Shown: piece after piece, positions 1-5,484 of the stretch
Position numbering within the stretch: position 1 is the stretch's first letter
Layout of the letters: each line of letters opens with the position of its first letter
Origin: Desulfobacteraceae bacterium
Lineage (GTDB): Bacteria > Desulfobacterota > DSM-4660 > Desulfatiglandales > Desulfatiglandaceae
Direction of reading: 5' to 3'
DNA: 5,494 nt
Assembly: GCA_013203065.1 (NCBI GenBank)
Contig: JABMQV010000182.1
Coordinates: forward strand, 1 to 5,494
Made by a program: the position numbers and the translations under genes
Notes under the pieces: model-generated
The model's database searches: none
Seen by the model: only the letters and a program-made list of their open reading frames with translations
Told to the model about the DNA's origin: nothing

Positions 1-12
1 AAAAGCGAAGGA

Positions 13-40
13 ATGTTAGTCACTTTTCTCTGTTTGTCAA
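13..40 (-). promoter_or_regulatory. Possible divergent promoter reading out of the left edge
   Basis: On the - strand a perfect -35 hexamer TTGACA (positions 40-35) is followed after 16 nt by TAACAT (18-13), which matches four of six bases of the -10 consensus. If real, it would drive a gene to the left of the window, divergent from tmk. The -10 match is poor and no downstream gene is visible, so this is a weak candidate. Confidence 0.25.
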
Positions 41-80
41 TGGAAAAACAGCATCACGTTTGAAGAAGCGTTTTGTTTTC

Positions 81-109
81 TTGATTAGGCACACCTTTTT
101 CTCTATACT
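81..109 (+). promoter_or_regulatory. Sigma70-type promoter of the tmk operon
   Basis: TTGATT at 81-86 (four of six bases of the -35 consensus) and TATACT at 104-109 (five of six of the -10 consensus) are separated by exactly 17 nt. The predicted transcription start is near 115-117. This is the best promoter-like sequence upstream of the operon and no comparable one was seen closer to tmk. It implies an untranslated leader of about 200 nt. The hexamers and spacing are seen directly; activity is inferred. Confidence 0.6.
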
Positions 110-140
110 CACGCAACATGTATTATTCCGACATAGAAAA

Positions 141-158
141 CATGGTCCTTTGGACATG
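141..158 (+). other. Small hairpin in the tmk leader
   Basis: CATG (141-144) and TCC (146-148) can pair with GGA (152-154) and CATG (155-158) around a TTT loop, leaving G145 as a bulge. This gives seven base pairs near the 5' end of the predicted transcript. It is too small to be a recognised riboswitch and has no T tract after it, so it is not a terminator. It may only affect mRNA stability, or it may be chance. Confidence 0.3.
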
Positions 159-224
159 GCTAGAGATAGATGGGTCAGTTGAAAGCATAGCCATTTATCA
201 GTGGTTATTGGTCAGTGTCTTTTT

Positions 225-245
225 TCAATCATCAATTATCAATCC
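225..245 (+). repeat. Heptad tandem repeat, three units (left copy)
   Basis: Three consecutive 7-bp units occur here: TCAATCA, TCAATTA and TCAATCC. They are preceded by a T run and followed by AAAGG. The same kind of tract, also ending in TCAATCC and followed by CAAAG, occurs at 5431-5465 on the same strand. The tract lies inside the predicted tmk leader, about 70 nt before the start codon. It looks like a member of a dispersed short intergenic repeat class. Confidence 0.6.
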
Positions 246-304
246 AAAGGGTCATTGGGTGCAGGTTACCGGCGCCAGATTCTTGTTCAATCCGCTGTGT
301 TCAT

Positions 305-313
305 GGGGTAAGG
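305..313 (+). promoter_or_regulatory. Ribosome binding region of tmk
   Basis: The purine-rich GGGGTAAGG lies just before the GTG start of tmk at 315. The GGGGT part is at usable Shine-Dalgarno spacing (5 nt). An in-frame TAA at 309-311 sits within this stretch and fixes the GTG as the first possible start of tmk. Confidence 0.5.
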
Positions 314-314
314 C

Positions 315-965
315 GTGTTCATAACATTTGAAGGCATCGAAGGTTGCGGCAAGTCCACACAGGTAAAGCATCTTGTCCATAGGTTAGAGAATTTGAATAT
401 TTCCGTGTTTCCCACCAGGGAACCGGGTGGCACAAGCGTGGGCCAGGATATCAGGCGGATGCTCTTGGATTCTCAAAACCAGAATCTCTCACCACTGGCT
501 GAATTGTTGCTCTATGCCGCCGATAGGGCACAACATGTGAAAGAGGTGATCAAACCCGTCCTGGAGCAGGGACAATGGGTCGTGTGTGACCGCTACTTTG
601 ATGCCACCCTGGCCTATCAGGGTTATGCCAGGGAACAGGAGATCGGCTTGATCAAGACCCTTAACCAGAAGGCCTCCCTGGGGATCTGTCCCGATATCAC
701 CTTTCTCATCGACTGCCCGGTACGTGTGGGCATCAAAAGGGCGCTAAGGCGGAACGAGGCCTTACGGGAAGAGGGTCAGGACCGATTTGAAAGGGAACGC
801 GAGGAGTTCCATGACGCTGTAAGAAAAGGATATCTAACTGTGGCCGGAGAGGACCCTAAGCGTTTTGTTGTGGTGGATGGTACTTTCAAGGAGGAGGAAT
901 TAGCGGGGGTGATTTTTGACCACATCAAGCCATTCTTACCTCCAGAAGATTCCGCGGGGGGCTAA
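315..965 (+). CDS. tmk: Thymidylate kinase (dTMP kinase)
   Basis: Tmk phosphorylates dTMP to dTDP with ATP in the cytosol, an essential step towards dTTP for DNA synthesis. The 216-residue length is normal for the family. Visible motifs are the P-loop GIEGCGKST (7-15), TREPGGT (34-40), the DRY signature (92-94) followed by TLAYQG (98-103) of the dTMP pocket, and an arginine-rich LID region (about 142-160). The P-loop carries no basic residue and the LID is arginine-rich, as in the E. coli-like type. The start is GTG: a TAA lies two codons upstream (309-311), and the protein then begins MFITFEG, the usual Tmk N-terminus. It is the first gene of the operon and its stop is 3 nt before the holB start, so the two are probably translationally coupled. 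The C-terminal tail after about residue 208 is Pro/Gly-rich and not informative. Confidence 0.96.
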   Translation: MFITFEGIEGCGKSTQVKHLVHRLENLNISVFPTREPGGTSVGQDIRRMLLDSQNQNLSPLAELLLYAADRAQHVKEVIKPVLEQGQWVVCDRYFDATLAYQGYAREQEIGLIKTLNQKASLGICPDITFLIDCPVRVGIKRALRRNEALREEGQDRFEREREEFHDAVRKGYLTVAGEDPKRFVVVDGTFKEEELAGVIFDHIKPFLPPEDSAGG

Positions 966-968
966 GCG

Positions 969-1994
969 TTGTTTTCCCGAATACTGGGTCAGGAAAGGGC
1001 AAAGAGGTTTTTGAAGCAGGCCATGTCCAGGGAGAAAGTGCCCCACGCCTACCTTTTCACTGGGATTTCCGGGGTGGGAAAGACGAGTATGGCCAAGGCC
1101 CTGGCCATGGCCCTCAACTGCCTGGAACCGGTTGACCACGAGGGGTGTGGGCAGTGCCTTTCATGCCGCCAAATGGAAAGCGGCAATTTTCCGGACTTCC
1201 TATCCATCAAGCCCGACGGTCAAAATATCCGGATCCATCAGGTAAGGGATCTCAACCGGAGTTTCAGTTTTGCGCCGGCATTGGGCAGATATCGCGTATG
1301 CGTCATCCATCAGGCCGAGACAATGACCATGGAGGCGGCTAACTCCTTTCTGAAGACCTTGGAAGAACCCCCGCCTGGAAACATACTGGTACTAAATGTC
1401 GCGGAACCTCTGGACCTGTTGCCCACCATCGTTTCTCGATGCCAGAAGGTGCCCTTCCAGCCACTGATGCGTCAGGACATGACGGATTGGCTTGTCGAGA
1501 ACAGGGGACTGGACCAGGAAACTGCAACGGCCTTGGCAAATATCTCCGAAGGCAGTCTGGGGTTGGCCCTCAAGATGTGCGATGGGGACTTTCTGGATAA
1601 GAGACAAGCATGGTTTTTGAGACTTACGAAACTTCTTGGCCTCTCTAAGGAAAGTGCTCTTGATGTGGCATTTGAATGTGCGACGGAAGACCGTAAAAAG
1701 GCCCTAGGGATCCCCCAAAGCGGTGAACCCGGGCTGAGAGACATGCTTTCTGTCTGGGAGAGCTGGTACCGGGACCTGCTGGTCTTGAAGGTGGGAGGCC
1801 CGGAGGAACTCGTCATCAACCAGGATTTTTCACACGAGTTGAAAAAAATAACGGAAAGTTTTAAGGTAGAAGATCTCATCGACAGCCTTCTTGCCATAGA
1901 GCATTCTCAAAGGGATCTTAAAAGGATGCGAAACACGCAATTGGTGATGGAGCATATGGTCATGAGCCTTAATAGCCTTGGCAGATCCGGCTGA
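969..1994 (+). CDS. holB: DNA polymerase III subunit delta' (clamp loader)
   Basis: This is the delta-prime subunit of the replicative clamp loader, which together with delta and DnaX opens the beta sliding clamp and places it on DNA. The N-terminus (GQERA at 7-11, HAYLF at 26-30) is typical. A Walker A motif GISGVGKT (32-39) is intact. A zinc site with C51, C60, C63 and C66 has the C-x8-C-x2-C-x2-C spacing of the family. The Walker B position reads VIHQAE (112-117), so the usual acidic pair is lost, as expected for a non-hydrolysing delta'. NSFLKTLEEPP (125-135) and the SRC motif (156-158) follow; the SRC arginine acts on a neighbouring ATPase site. The C-terminal part (about 210-341) is the less conserved collar domain. 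The start is TTG, bounded by the in-frame tmk stop two codons upstream; a G run at 956-961 may serve as ribosome binding site. The later ATG at codon 19 would remove conserved sequence. Confidence 0.94.
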   Translation: MFSRILGQERAKRFLKQAMSREKVPHAYLFTGISGVGKTSMAKALAMALNCLEPVDHEGCGQCLSCRQMESGNFPDFLSIKPDGQNIRIHQVRDLNRSFSFAPALGRYRVCVIHQAETMTMEAANSFLKTLEEPPPGNILVLNVAEPLDLLPTIVSRCQKVPFQPLMRQDMTDWLVENRGLDQETATALANISEGSLGLALKMCDGDFLDKRQAWFLRLTKLLGLSKESALDVAFECATEDRKKALGIPQSGEPGLRDMLSVWESWYRDLLVLKVGGPEELVINQDFSHELKKITESFKVEDLIDSLLAIEHSQRDLKRMRNTQLVMEHMVMSLNSLGRSG

Positions 1995-2010
1995 TAGAAG
2001 ATAGTCCGCA

Positions 2011-2850
2011 ATGAACAAAATCGTAGGTATTCAATTCAGAAACAACGGCAAGGTCTATGATTTCGACTCCGGGCACTTTGTCCTTAAGAAAGGTGATAAG
2101 GTGGTGGTGGTAACAGAAGAGGGTCCTGCCATCGCCTGTGTCTGCACTGAGCCTCAGAACAGGGCTGCGGAAGGCCCGGAACGACCCCTCAAAAAGATCT
2201 TTCGTTTAGCGACAAAAGAGGAACTGGGCAGATATGACAGGACCTGTGCCCTGGAAGAAAGTGTTTATAAATATTGTCTAGAAAAGATAAAGAGAAGGTC
2301 CGTTCCCATGTGCCTGGTGTCAGTTGAAAGACGCTTTGACGGCGGTAAGATCGTCGTATATTTTACGGCAGACGGGAGGGTGGACTTCAGGGAACTGGTC
2401 AAGGACCTGGTGCAGAAATTCCGGACAAGGATAGAAATGAGGCAAATCGGCATTCGACATCAGGCCAAGATGGTGGGGGGGCTTGGGACCTGTGGCCGTC
2501 CCTTGTGCTGCTCTTCCTATCTGAATAGCTTTGCCCCTGTAACCATAAAGATGGCCAAGGAACAGAATCTGTCCCTTAACCCAACAAAAATTTCCGGTAT
2601 GTGCGGCAGGCTAATGTGCTGTCTTACCTACGAACATGGATATTATGAGAAAATCAAGAAAGGTCTGCCCAAGGTAGGCAGGAAGGTCATGACGAGACAT
2701 GGTGTGGCCAGGGTGATCCGTCAGAATATCCTAAAGGAGGCCCTTACCGTTGAGTTGGAATCAGGAAATGAGATCGAGGTTAAAGCCCGGGAGATCCTTT
2801 ACCCTATCGCTCAAGAGAAGCCGGTAACGAAGAAATCAAGAGGGGAGTAA
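2011..2850 (+). CDS. ricT: PSP1 domain protein RicT/YaaT, regulatory Fe-S complex subunit
   Basis: This is a 279-residue member of the PSP1/YaaT family. In Bacillus subtilis RicT works with RicA and RicF in a complex that binds [4Fe-4S] clusters and steers RNase Y mRNA processing; it was first noticed through effects on sporulation, biofilm and competence. Whether it does the same here is inference. The PSP1 C-terminal region covers roughly residues 60-150. Two cysteine motifs follow: CGRPLCC (C161, C166, C167) and CGRLMCC (C198, C203, C204), the likely cluster ligands. A small beta-rich segment (about 220-265, around HGVARVI) and a Lys-rich tail end the protein. The ATG start is fixed by an in-frame TAG three codons upstream (2002-2004). 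Only a weak AGAAG (1996-2000) is seen as ribosome binding site, so translation may depend on coupling to holB, 16 nt upstream. No ricA or ricF gene is in the window. Confidence 0.9.
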   Translation: MNKIVGIQFRNNGKVYDFDSGHFVLKKGDKVVVVTEEGPAIACVCTEPQNRAAEGPERPLKKIFRLATKEELGRYDRTCALEESVYKYCLEKIKRRSVPMCLVSVERRFDGGKIVVYFTADGRVDFRELVKDLVQKFRTRIEMRQIGIRHQAKMVGGLGTCGRPLCCSSYLNSFAPVTIKMAKEQNLSLNPTKISGMCGRLMCCLTYEHGYYEKIKKGLPKVGRKVMTRHGVARVIRQNILKEALTVELESGNEIEVKAREILYPIAQEKPVTKKSRGE

Positions 2851-2854
2851 CCAC

Positions 2855-2860
2855 GGAGAG
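2855..2860 (+). promoter_or_regulatory. Ribosome binding site of metG, short spacing
   Basis: GGAGAG lies 2 nt before the TTG start of metG (4 nt if only GGAG is counted), closer than the usual 5-9 nt. Together with the TTG start this suggests modest initiation efficiency, perhaps helped by ribosomes ending ricT 12 nt upstream. Confidence 0.5.
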
Positions 2861-2862
2861 AA

Positions 2863-4770
2863 TTGTCCGAATCATTCTATGTAACAACACCCATATACTA
2901 TGTAAATGCTGAACCTCACATAGGGCATGCCTATTCAACGATTGTGGCTGACGTATTGAACCGGTTTTACAAGCTTACCGGTTGCGAGACCTTTTTTCTC
3001 ACTGGAACGGATGAACATGGCGACAAGATCGTGGCTTCCGCAGAAAAATCGGGGCAGACGCCAAAAGAATATGTTGACAGGATCAGCCATCTTTTCAGGA
3101 TGCTCTGGCCCAAGCTAAATGTTTCCAACGACTATTTCATTCGCACGACGGATCAGAACCATAAGGACACTGTCAAGCGGATCTTGAGCAAGGTTAACGA
3201 AAATGGAGATATTTACTTTAGTGATTATGAAGGTCTCTATTGCGTTGGTTGTGAGCGTTTCTATACACAACGAGAATTGGTTGATGGAAAATGCCCTGAT
3301 CATCAAACGGAACCGGAAGTCATCGGAGAAGCCAACTATTTTTTCCGTATGAGCAAATACCAGGATTGGCTCATAGATCACATCAATCGGCACCCCGATT
3401 TTATAAGGCCTGAGAGGTATAGAAATGAGGTCCTCTCGTTCCTCAAGGAGCCACTTGAAGATCTGTGCATTTCTCGGCCAAAATCACGGCTCAGCTGGGG
3501 AATCACGCTGCCCTTTGATGAGAATTTCGTGACATATGTCTGGTTTGATGCCCTTATCAACTATATCTCGGCCATAGGGTTCCCTGACGGCGAAGGGTTT
3601 GAGAAATTCTGGCCCTTTTCACAGCACATCATTGCAAAAGATATCCTGAAACCCCATGGCATCTACTGGCCCTGCATGCTCAAATCGGCAGGCATAGAAA
3701 TTTACCAGCACCTCAATGTCCACGGCTATTGGAATGTGAATGAGGGCAAGATGTCCAAGAGCCTTGGGAACGTGGTCAGGCCACTTCAACTGGTGGATGT
3801 CTATGGCCTTGATGCCTTCAGGTATTTCCTGCTCCGTGACATGGCCTTCGGGCTGGATTCCGAGTTCAGCGAAGAGGCCCTGGTAGGGAGGATAAATGCT
3901 GATCTGGCAAATGATTTGGGAAATCTGGTGAGCAGAAGTCTGACCATGGTGCATAAATATTTCAAGGGAAAGCTGCCGGACTCGGGGGCCCCCGAGGAGG
4001 CGGATAAAGACCTTAAGGAAAGCGCCCTTGATCTCATAGATAGATATGAAACACTCATGAAGAATCAAGCCTTTCACAAGGCCCTGATAGCTATCTGGGA
4101 GGTGATCAGCAAGGTAAATAAGTACATTGACACAATGGCCCCTTGGGTCTTGGCCAAGTCGGACCGTGACAGGCTCTCAACCGTCATCTTCCATATTGTT
4201 GAGACCCTCAAGATTGTCTCTGCCCTCCTATGGCCCTTTATGCCGGGTTCTGCAGAAAAAATTCAGGATCAGCTGGGCCTTGCAAAAAAGGGTGTGGCCC
4301 TCAAGCTCGAAGACGTCCGCGCATGGGGGAAGGAAAGAGCGGAGAAGCCCTTGGTCAAGGCCCCGGCCCTTTTCCCCAGAATTGAGGAGAAAGGACTGCA
4401 GGGTGAGGCCGGCAAAGCACCTAGAAAAGAAACCCGGAAGAAAGAGGAACCCATGATTTCTTTCAAAGAATTTCAAAAGATGGATCTCAGAATCGGCACC
4501 ATCAGAGAGGCAGAGACCATTCCCGGCTCTAAGAAACTCCTGAAACTGACGGTGGATGTGGGTGATGAAAGGACTGTTGTGGCCGGGCTGGTGGGTCATT
4601 ACAGTGTGGCGGAGCTTCCGGGAAAACAGGTGCTGGTATTGGCCAACCTGGAGCCGGTCAAGCTGATGGGGGTTGAGTCCCGTGGTATGGTACTCGCGGC
4701 CGAAGACGGGGATGACGTCCGCCTCCTTATGCCAGATGGGAATATGCCCCCGGGTAGTAAAGTGAAGTAA
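2863..4770 (+). CDS. metG: Methionyl-tRNA synthetase with C-terminal tRNA-binding domain
   Basis: This class I synthetase charges tRNA-Met, including the initiator, with methionine in the cytosol. The 635-residue protein has a Rossmann catalytic domain with HIGH (19-22) and KMSKS (296-300). The connective insert carries one zinc knuckle: C127, C130, C144 and H147 (CxxC ... CPxH). The helical anticodon-binding domain follows from about 335 to 490, with NDLGNLVSR (350-358) and a RAWG stretch around W488 where anticodon-contacting residues usually lie. A charged linker (about 505-530) leads to a Trbp111/EMAP-II-type OB-fold tRNA-binding domain (about 533-635), recognised by FQKMDLRIGTI and by ANLEPVKLMGVESRGM. 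Domains of this type often support dimerisation and tRNA affinity. The TTG start is forced by the in-frame ricT stop (2848-2850), and the next residues, SESFYVTTPIYY, are the expected N-terminus. It is last in the operon and complete, with no missing catalytic residue seen. Confidence 0.97.
   Translation: MSESFYVTTPIYYVNAEPHIGHAYSTIVADVLNRFYKLTGCETFFLTGTDEHGDKIVASAEKSGQTPKEYVDRISHLFRMLWPKLNVSNDYFIRTTDQNHKDTVKRILSKVNENGDIYFSDYEGLYCVGCERFYTQRELVDGKCPDHQTEPEVIGEANYFFRMSKYQDWLIDHINRHPDFIRPERYRNEVLSFLKEPLEDLCISRPKSRLSWGITLPFDENFVTYVWFDALINYISAIGFPDGEGFEKFWPFSQHIIAKDILKPHGIYWPCMLKSAGIEIYQHLNVHGYWNVNEGKMSKSLGNVVRPLQLVDVYGLDAFRYFLLRDMAFGLDSEFSEEALVGRINADLANDLGNLVSRSLTMVHKYFKGKLPDSGAPEEADKDLKESALDLIDRYETLMKNQAFHKALIAIWEVISKVNKYIDTMAPWVLAKSDRDRLSTVIFHIVETLKIVSALLWPFMPGSAEKIQDQLGLAKKGVALKLEDVRAWGKERAEKPLVKAPALFPRIEEKGLQGEAGKAPRKETRKKEEPMISFKEFQKMDLRIGTIREAETIPGSKKLLKLTVDVGDERTVVAGLVGHYSVAELPGKQVLVLANLEPVKLMGVESRGMVLAAEDGDDVRLLMPDGNMPPGSKVK
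3981..3996. repeat. Perfect 16-bp GC-rich palindrome inside metG
   Basis: CTCGGGGGCCCCCGAG is its own reverse complement and includes GGGCCC. It encodes part of the DSGAPEE segment (residues 373-379), a probable surface loop between helices of the anticodon-binding domain. It stands out from the surrounding, less GC-rich codons. It has no loop, so hairpin formation in RNA would open its centre. Confidence 0.5.
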
Positions 4771-4782
4771 GTGTGTTACAAT

Positions 4783-4804
4783 TCCCCATTCCGGTTTATG
4801 GGGG
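4783..4804 (+). terminator. Weak hairpin between convergent metG and fmdE-like genes
   Basis: CCCCAT (4784-4789) pairs with ATGGGG (4798-4803) around an 8-nt loop, and T4783/G4804 can add a wobble pair. Only TTT follows on the + strand, so this is a poor intrinsic terminator for the tmk operon, and on the - strand it has no good T tract either. It fills the 35-nt gap between the two stop codons and is the only terminator candidate there. The loop and 3' arm include a direct repeat GGTTTATG (4793-4800 and 4803-4810). Confidence 0.35.
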
Positions 4805-4805
4805 T

Positions 4806-5381
4806 TTATGATTCCATTTCCATGTATGGCGACGCTTGTTGGCACTTTCTGCAGACACTGCCATCATTTGAAGGATAACCCTCTTTGCAGACCGGGCAGA
4901 TCTCGATAGCGCCCCTGCTCTTTTTCTTTAACTGTTCTATTTTGACCCTCACAGGGCTTACACCGCAGACACTTCCCCCGGCACGACGCATTTCGTCCAG
5001 GAGTCGGTCCTTATCCTGTTCTCTGGCTGGCTTCAGTTTCAGATACCACGCCCTTATTTCTGACCATTTCTCCAGACGTTCCGGGTCTAACCAGACCCTG
5101 ACCCCTTTGCCGGTGTACTTATCATAGAGGGTGAGGGCGTATAGGCCCCAGTTGATGACCTTCATCCAGCCGTTACCGATGCTGCATGGGGTAAGCAGTT
5201 GAACAGCATCGGGAAGGCATTTTGGGGTCTCCACCACGGCGTCAAAGATGGTTCCTTGGGGCAGGCGGCTCCTGGCCAGTTCTACCATGTATCCGCCGAT
5301 TAAGAGGCCCGGTGCCGGATTTCCGTGGAAGGCTGAGGCTCGTTCCAGAAACTCCTCAAAAGAATAGGGTCCTATATCCAT
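4806..5381 (-). CDS. FmdE-like protein with C-terminal zinc finger
   Basis: This 191-residue protein fits the FmdE family (named after formylmethanofuran dehydrogenase subunit E) with an added C-terminal zinc finger. Related proteins occur in anaerobic bacteria that are not methanogens; their biochemical role is not established. The FmdE domain covers about residues 5-110: FHGNPAPG (18-25) at the first metal-site motif, then PKCLPDAVQLLTPCSIGNG (53-71) with C55 and C66, and GKGVRV (91-96). The usual family motif HGHxCPG has lost its second His and its Cys here, while H19, C55 and C66 remain. A charged helical segment (about 100-155) leads to CPVC (162-165) and CRKC (177-180), a likely treble-clef zinc site. 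The ATG is the only start before an upstream in-frame stop (5417-5415) and has a good ribosome binding site. The gene is convergent to metG. No methanofuran-pathway genes are visible, so a formylmethanofuran dehydrogenase role is unlikely to be inferable. Confidence 0.8.
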   Translation of the reverse strand: MDIGPYSFEEFLERASAFHGNPAPGLLIGGYMVELARSRLPQGTIFDAVVETPKCLPDAVQLLTPCSIGNGWMKVINWGLYALTLYDKYTGKGVRVWLDPERLEKWSEIRAWYLKLKPAREQDKDRLLDEMRRAGGSVCGVSPVRVKIEQLKKKSRGAIEICPVCKEGYPSNDGSVCRKCQQASPYMEMES

Positions 5382-5391
5382 ATGTGTCTCA

Positions 5392-5397
5392 CTCCCT
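5392..5397 (-). promoter_or_regulatory. Ribosome binding site of the fmdE-like gene
   Basis: On the - strand AGGGAG lies 10 nt upstream of the ATG at 5381. It is a good Shine-Dalgarno match at slightly long spacing and supports this start codon. Confidence 0.65.
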
Positions 5398-5430
5398 AAT
5401 TCAAAAAAATCCCGTCAAGCAATCGAAGTT

Positions 5431-5465
5431 TCAATTTTCAATCGTCAATCGCCAATCGTCAATCC
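5431..5465 (+). repeat. Heptad tandem repeat, five units (right copy)
   Basis: Five 7-bp units follow one another: TCAATTT, TCAATCG twice, CCAATCG and TCAATCC. CAAAG comes next. The consensus is TCAATCG. The left tract at 225-245 has the same period, the same last unit and similar flanks. Here the tract lies upstream of the fmdE-like gene, so its transcript would carry the complementary strand, the opposite sense to the copy in the tmk leader. It does not encode protein in any supported frame. Confidence 0.7.
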
Positions 5466-5475
5466 CAAAGATGCC

Positions 5476-5484
5476 CTTATAGCA
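5476..5484 (-). promoter_or_regulatory. Possible extended -10 promoter element of the fmdE-like gene
   Basis: On the - strand TGCTATAAG reads as an extended -10 (TGn followed by TATAAG, five of six consensus bases). The matching -35 would fall beyond the right edge and cannot be checked. If active, transcription would start near 5469 and the leader of about 88 nt would include the heptad tract. A weaker alternative inside the tract is TTGACG, 17 nt, then GAAAAT. Confidence 0.35.

Larger units (their letters stand above)
1..314. other. Upstream non-coding region and tmk leader
   Basis: No convincing gene lies in this stretch. It is visibly more AT-rich and less codon-like than the genes that follow. 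A + strand reading frame is open from the left edge to a TGA at 61-63 and another to a TGA at 177-179. Neither shows a recognisable protein end, so a truncated upstream gene cannot be shown. The stretch holds a possible leftward promoter (13-40), a strong-looking rightward promoter (81-109), a small hairpin (141-158), a three-unit heptad repeat (225-245) and the tmk ribosome binding region. An ATG at 118 opens a 68-codon frame that runs into tmk, but it has no ribosome binding site and no family resemblance. Confidence 0.6.

Noticed and set aside
1..63. C-terminal end of an upstream gene running in from the left edge
   Set aside because: The frame is open for only 20 codons to TGA at 61-63 and the residues resemble no known protein end, so it cannot be told from chance.
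219..225. T run in the tmk leader as an attenuator terminator
   Set aside because: No stable GC-rich hairpin precedes it; only three-base pairings such as CCA/TGG were found.
118..324. 68-codon + strand frame with an ATG at the predicted transcription start, overlapping the tmk start
   Set aside because: It has no ribosome binding site and no recognisable family, spans the heptad repeat and ends inside tmk in another frame. A leaderless peptide cannot be excluded but is not supported.
1842..1848. Run of seven A in holB as a frameshift site
   Set aside because: In frame it reads AAA AAA ATA, which is not the A AAA AAG arrangement for tandem slippage, and it lies in the poorly conserved C-terminal part. 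Nothing else supports recoding.
1472..1897. 141-codon - strand open frame opposite holB
   Set aside because: It is Ser/Arg-rich, low-information sequence antisense to a clear gene, so a shadow frame.
3619..4077. 152-codon - strand open frame opposite the middle of metG
   Set aside because: It is antisense to the KMSKS and anticodon-binding region of metG, with no ribosome binding site or family resemblance seen.
4228..4845. Long - strand open frame (205 codons) opposite the end of metG
   Set aside because: It lies antisense to the conserved metG C-terminal domain and overlaps the end of the fmdE-like gene. Its translation shows no domain and it is explained as a shadow of the metG codon pattern.
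225..5465. The two heptad tracts as CRISPR repeats or as the ends of a mobile element
   Set aside because: There are no regularly spaced unique spacers, no inverted terminal repeats, and no transposase or integrase; the DNA between the tracts is conserved housekeeping genes.
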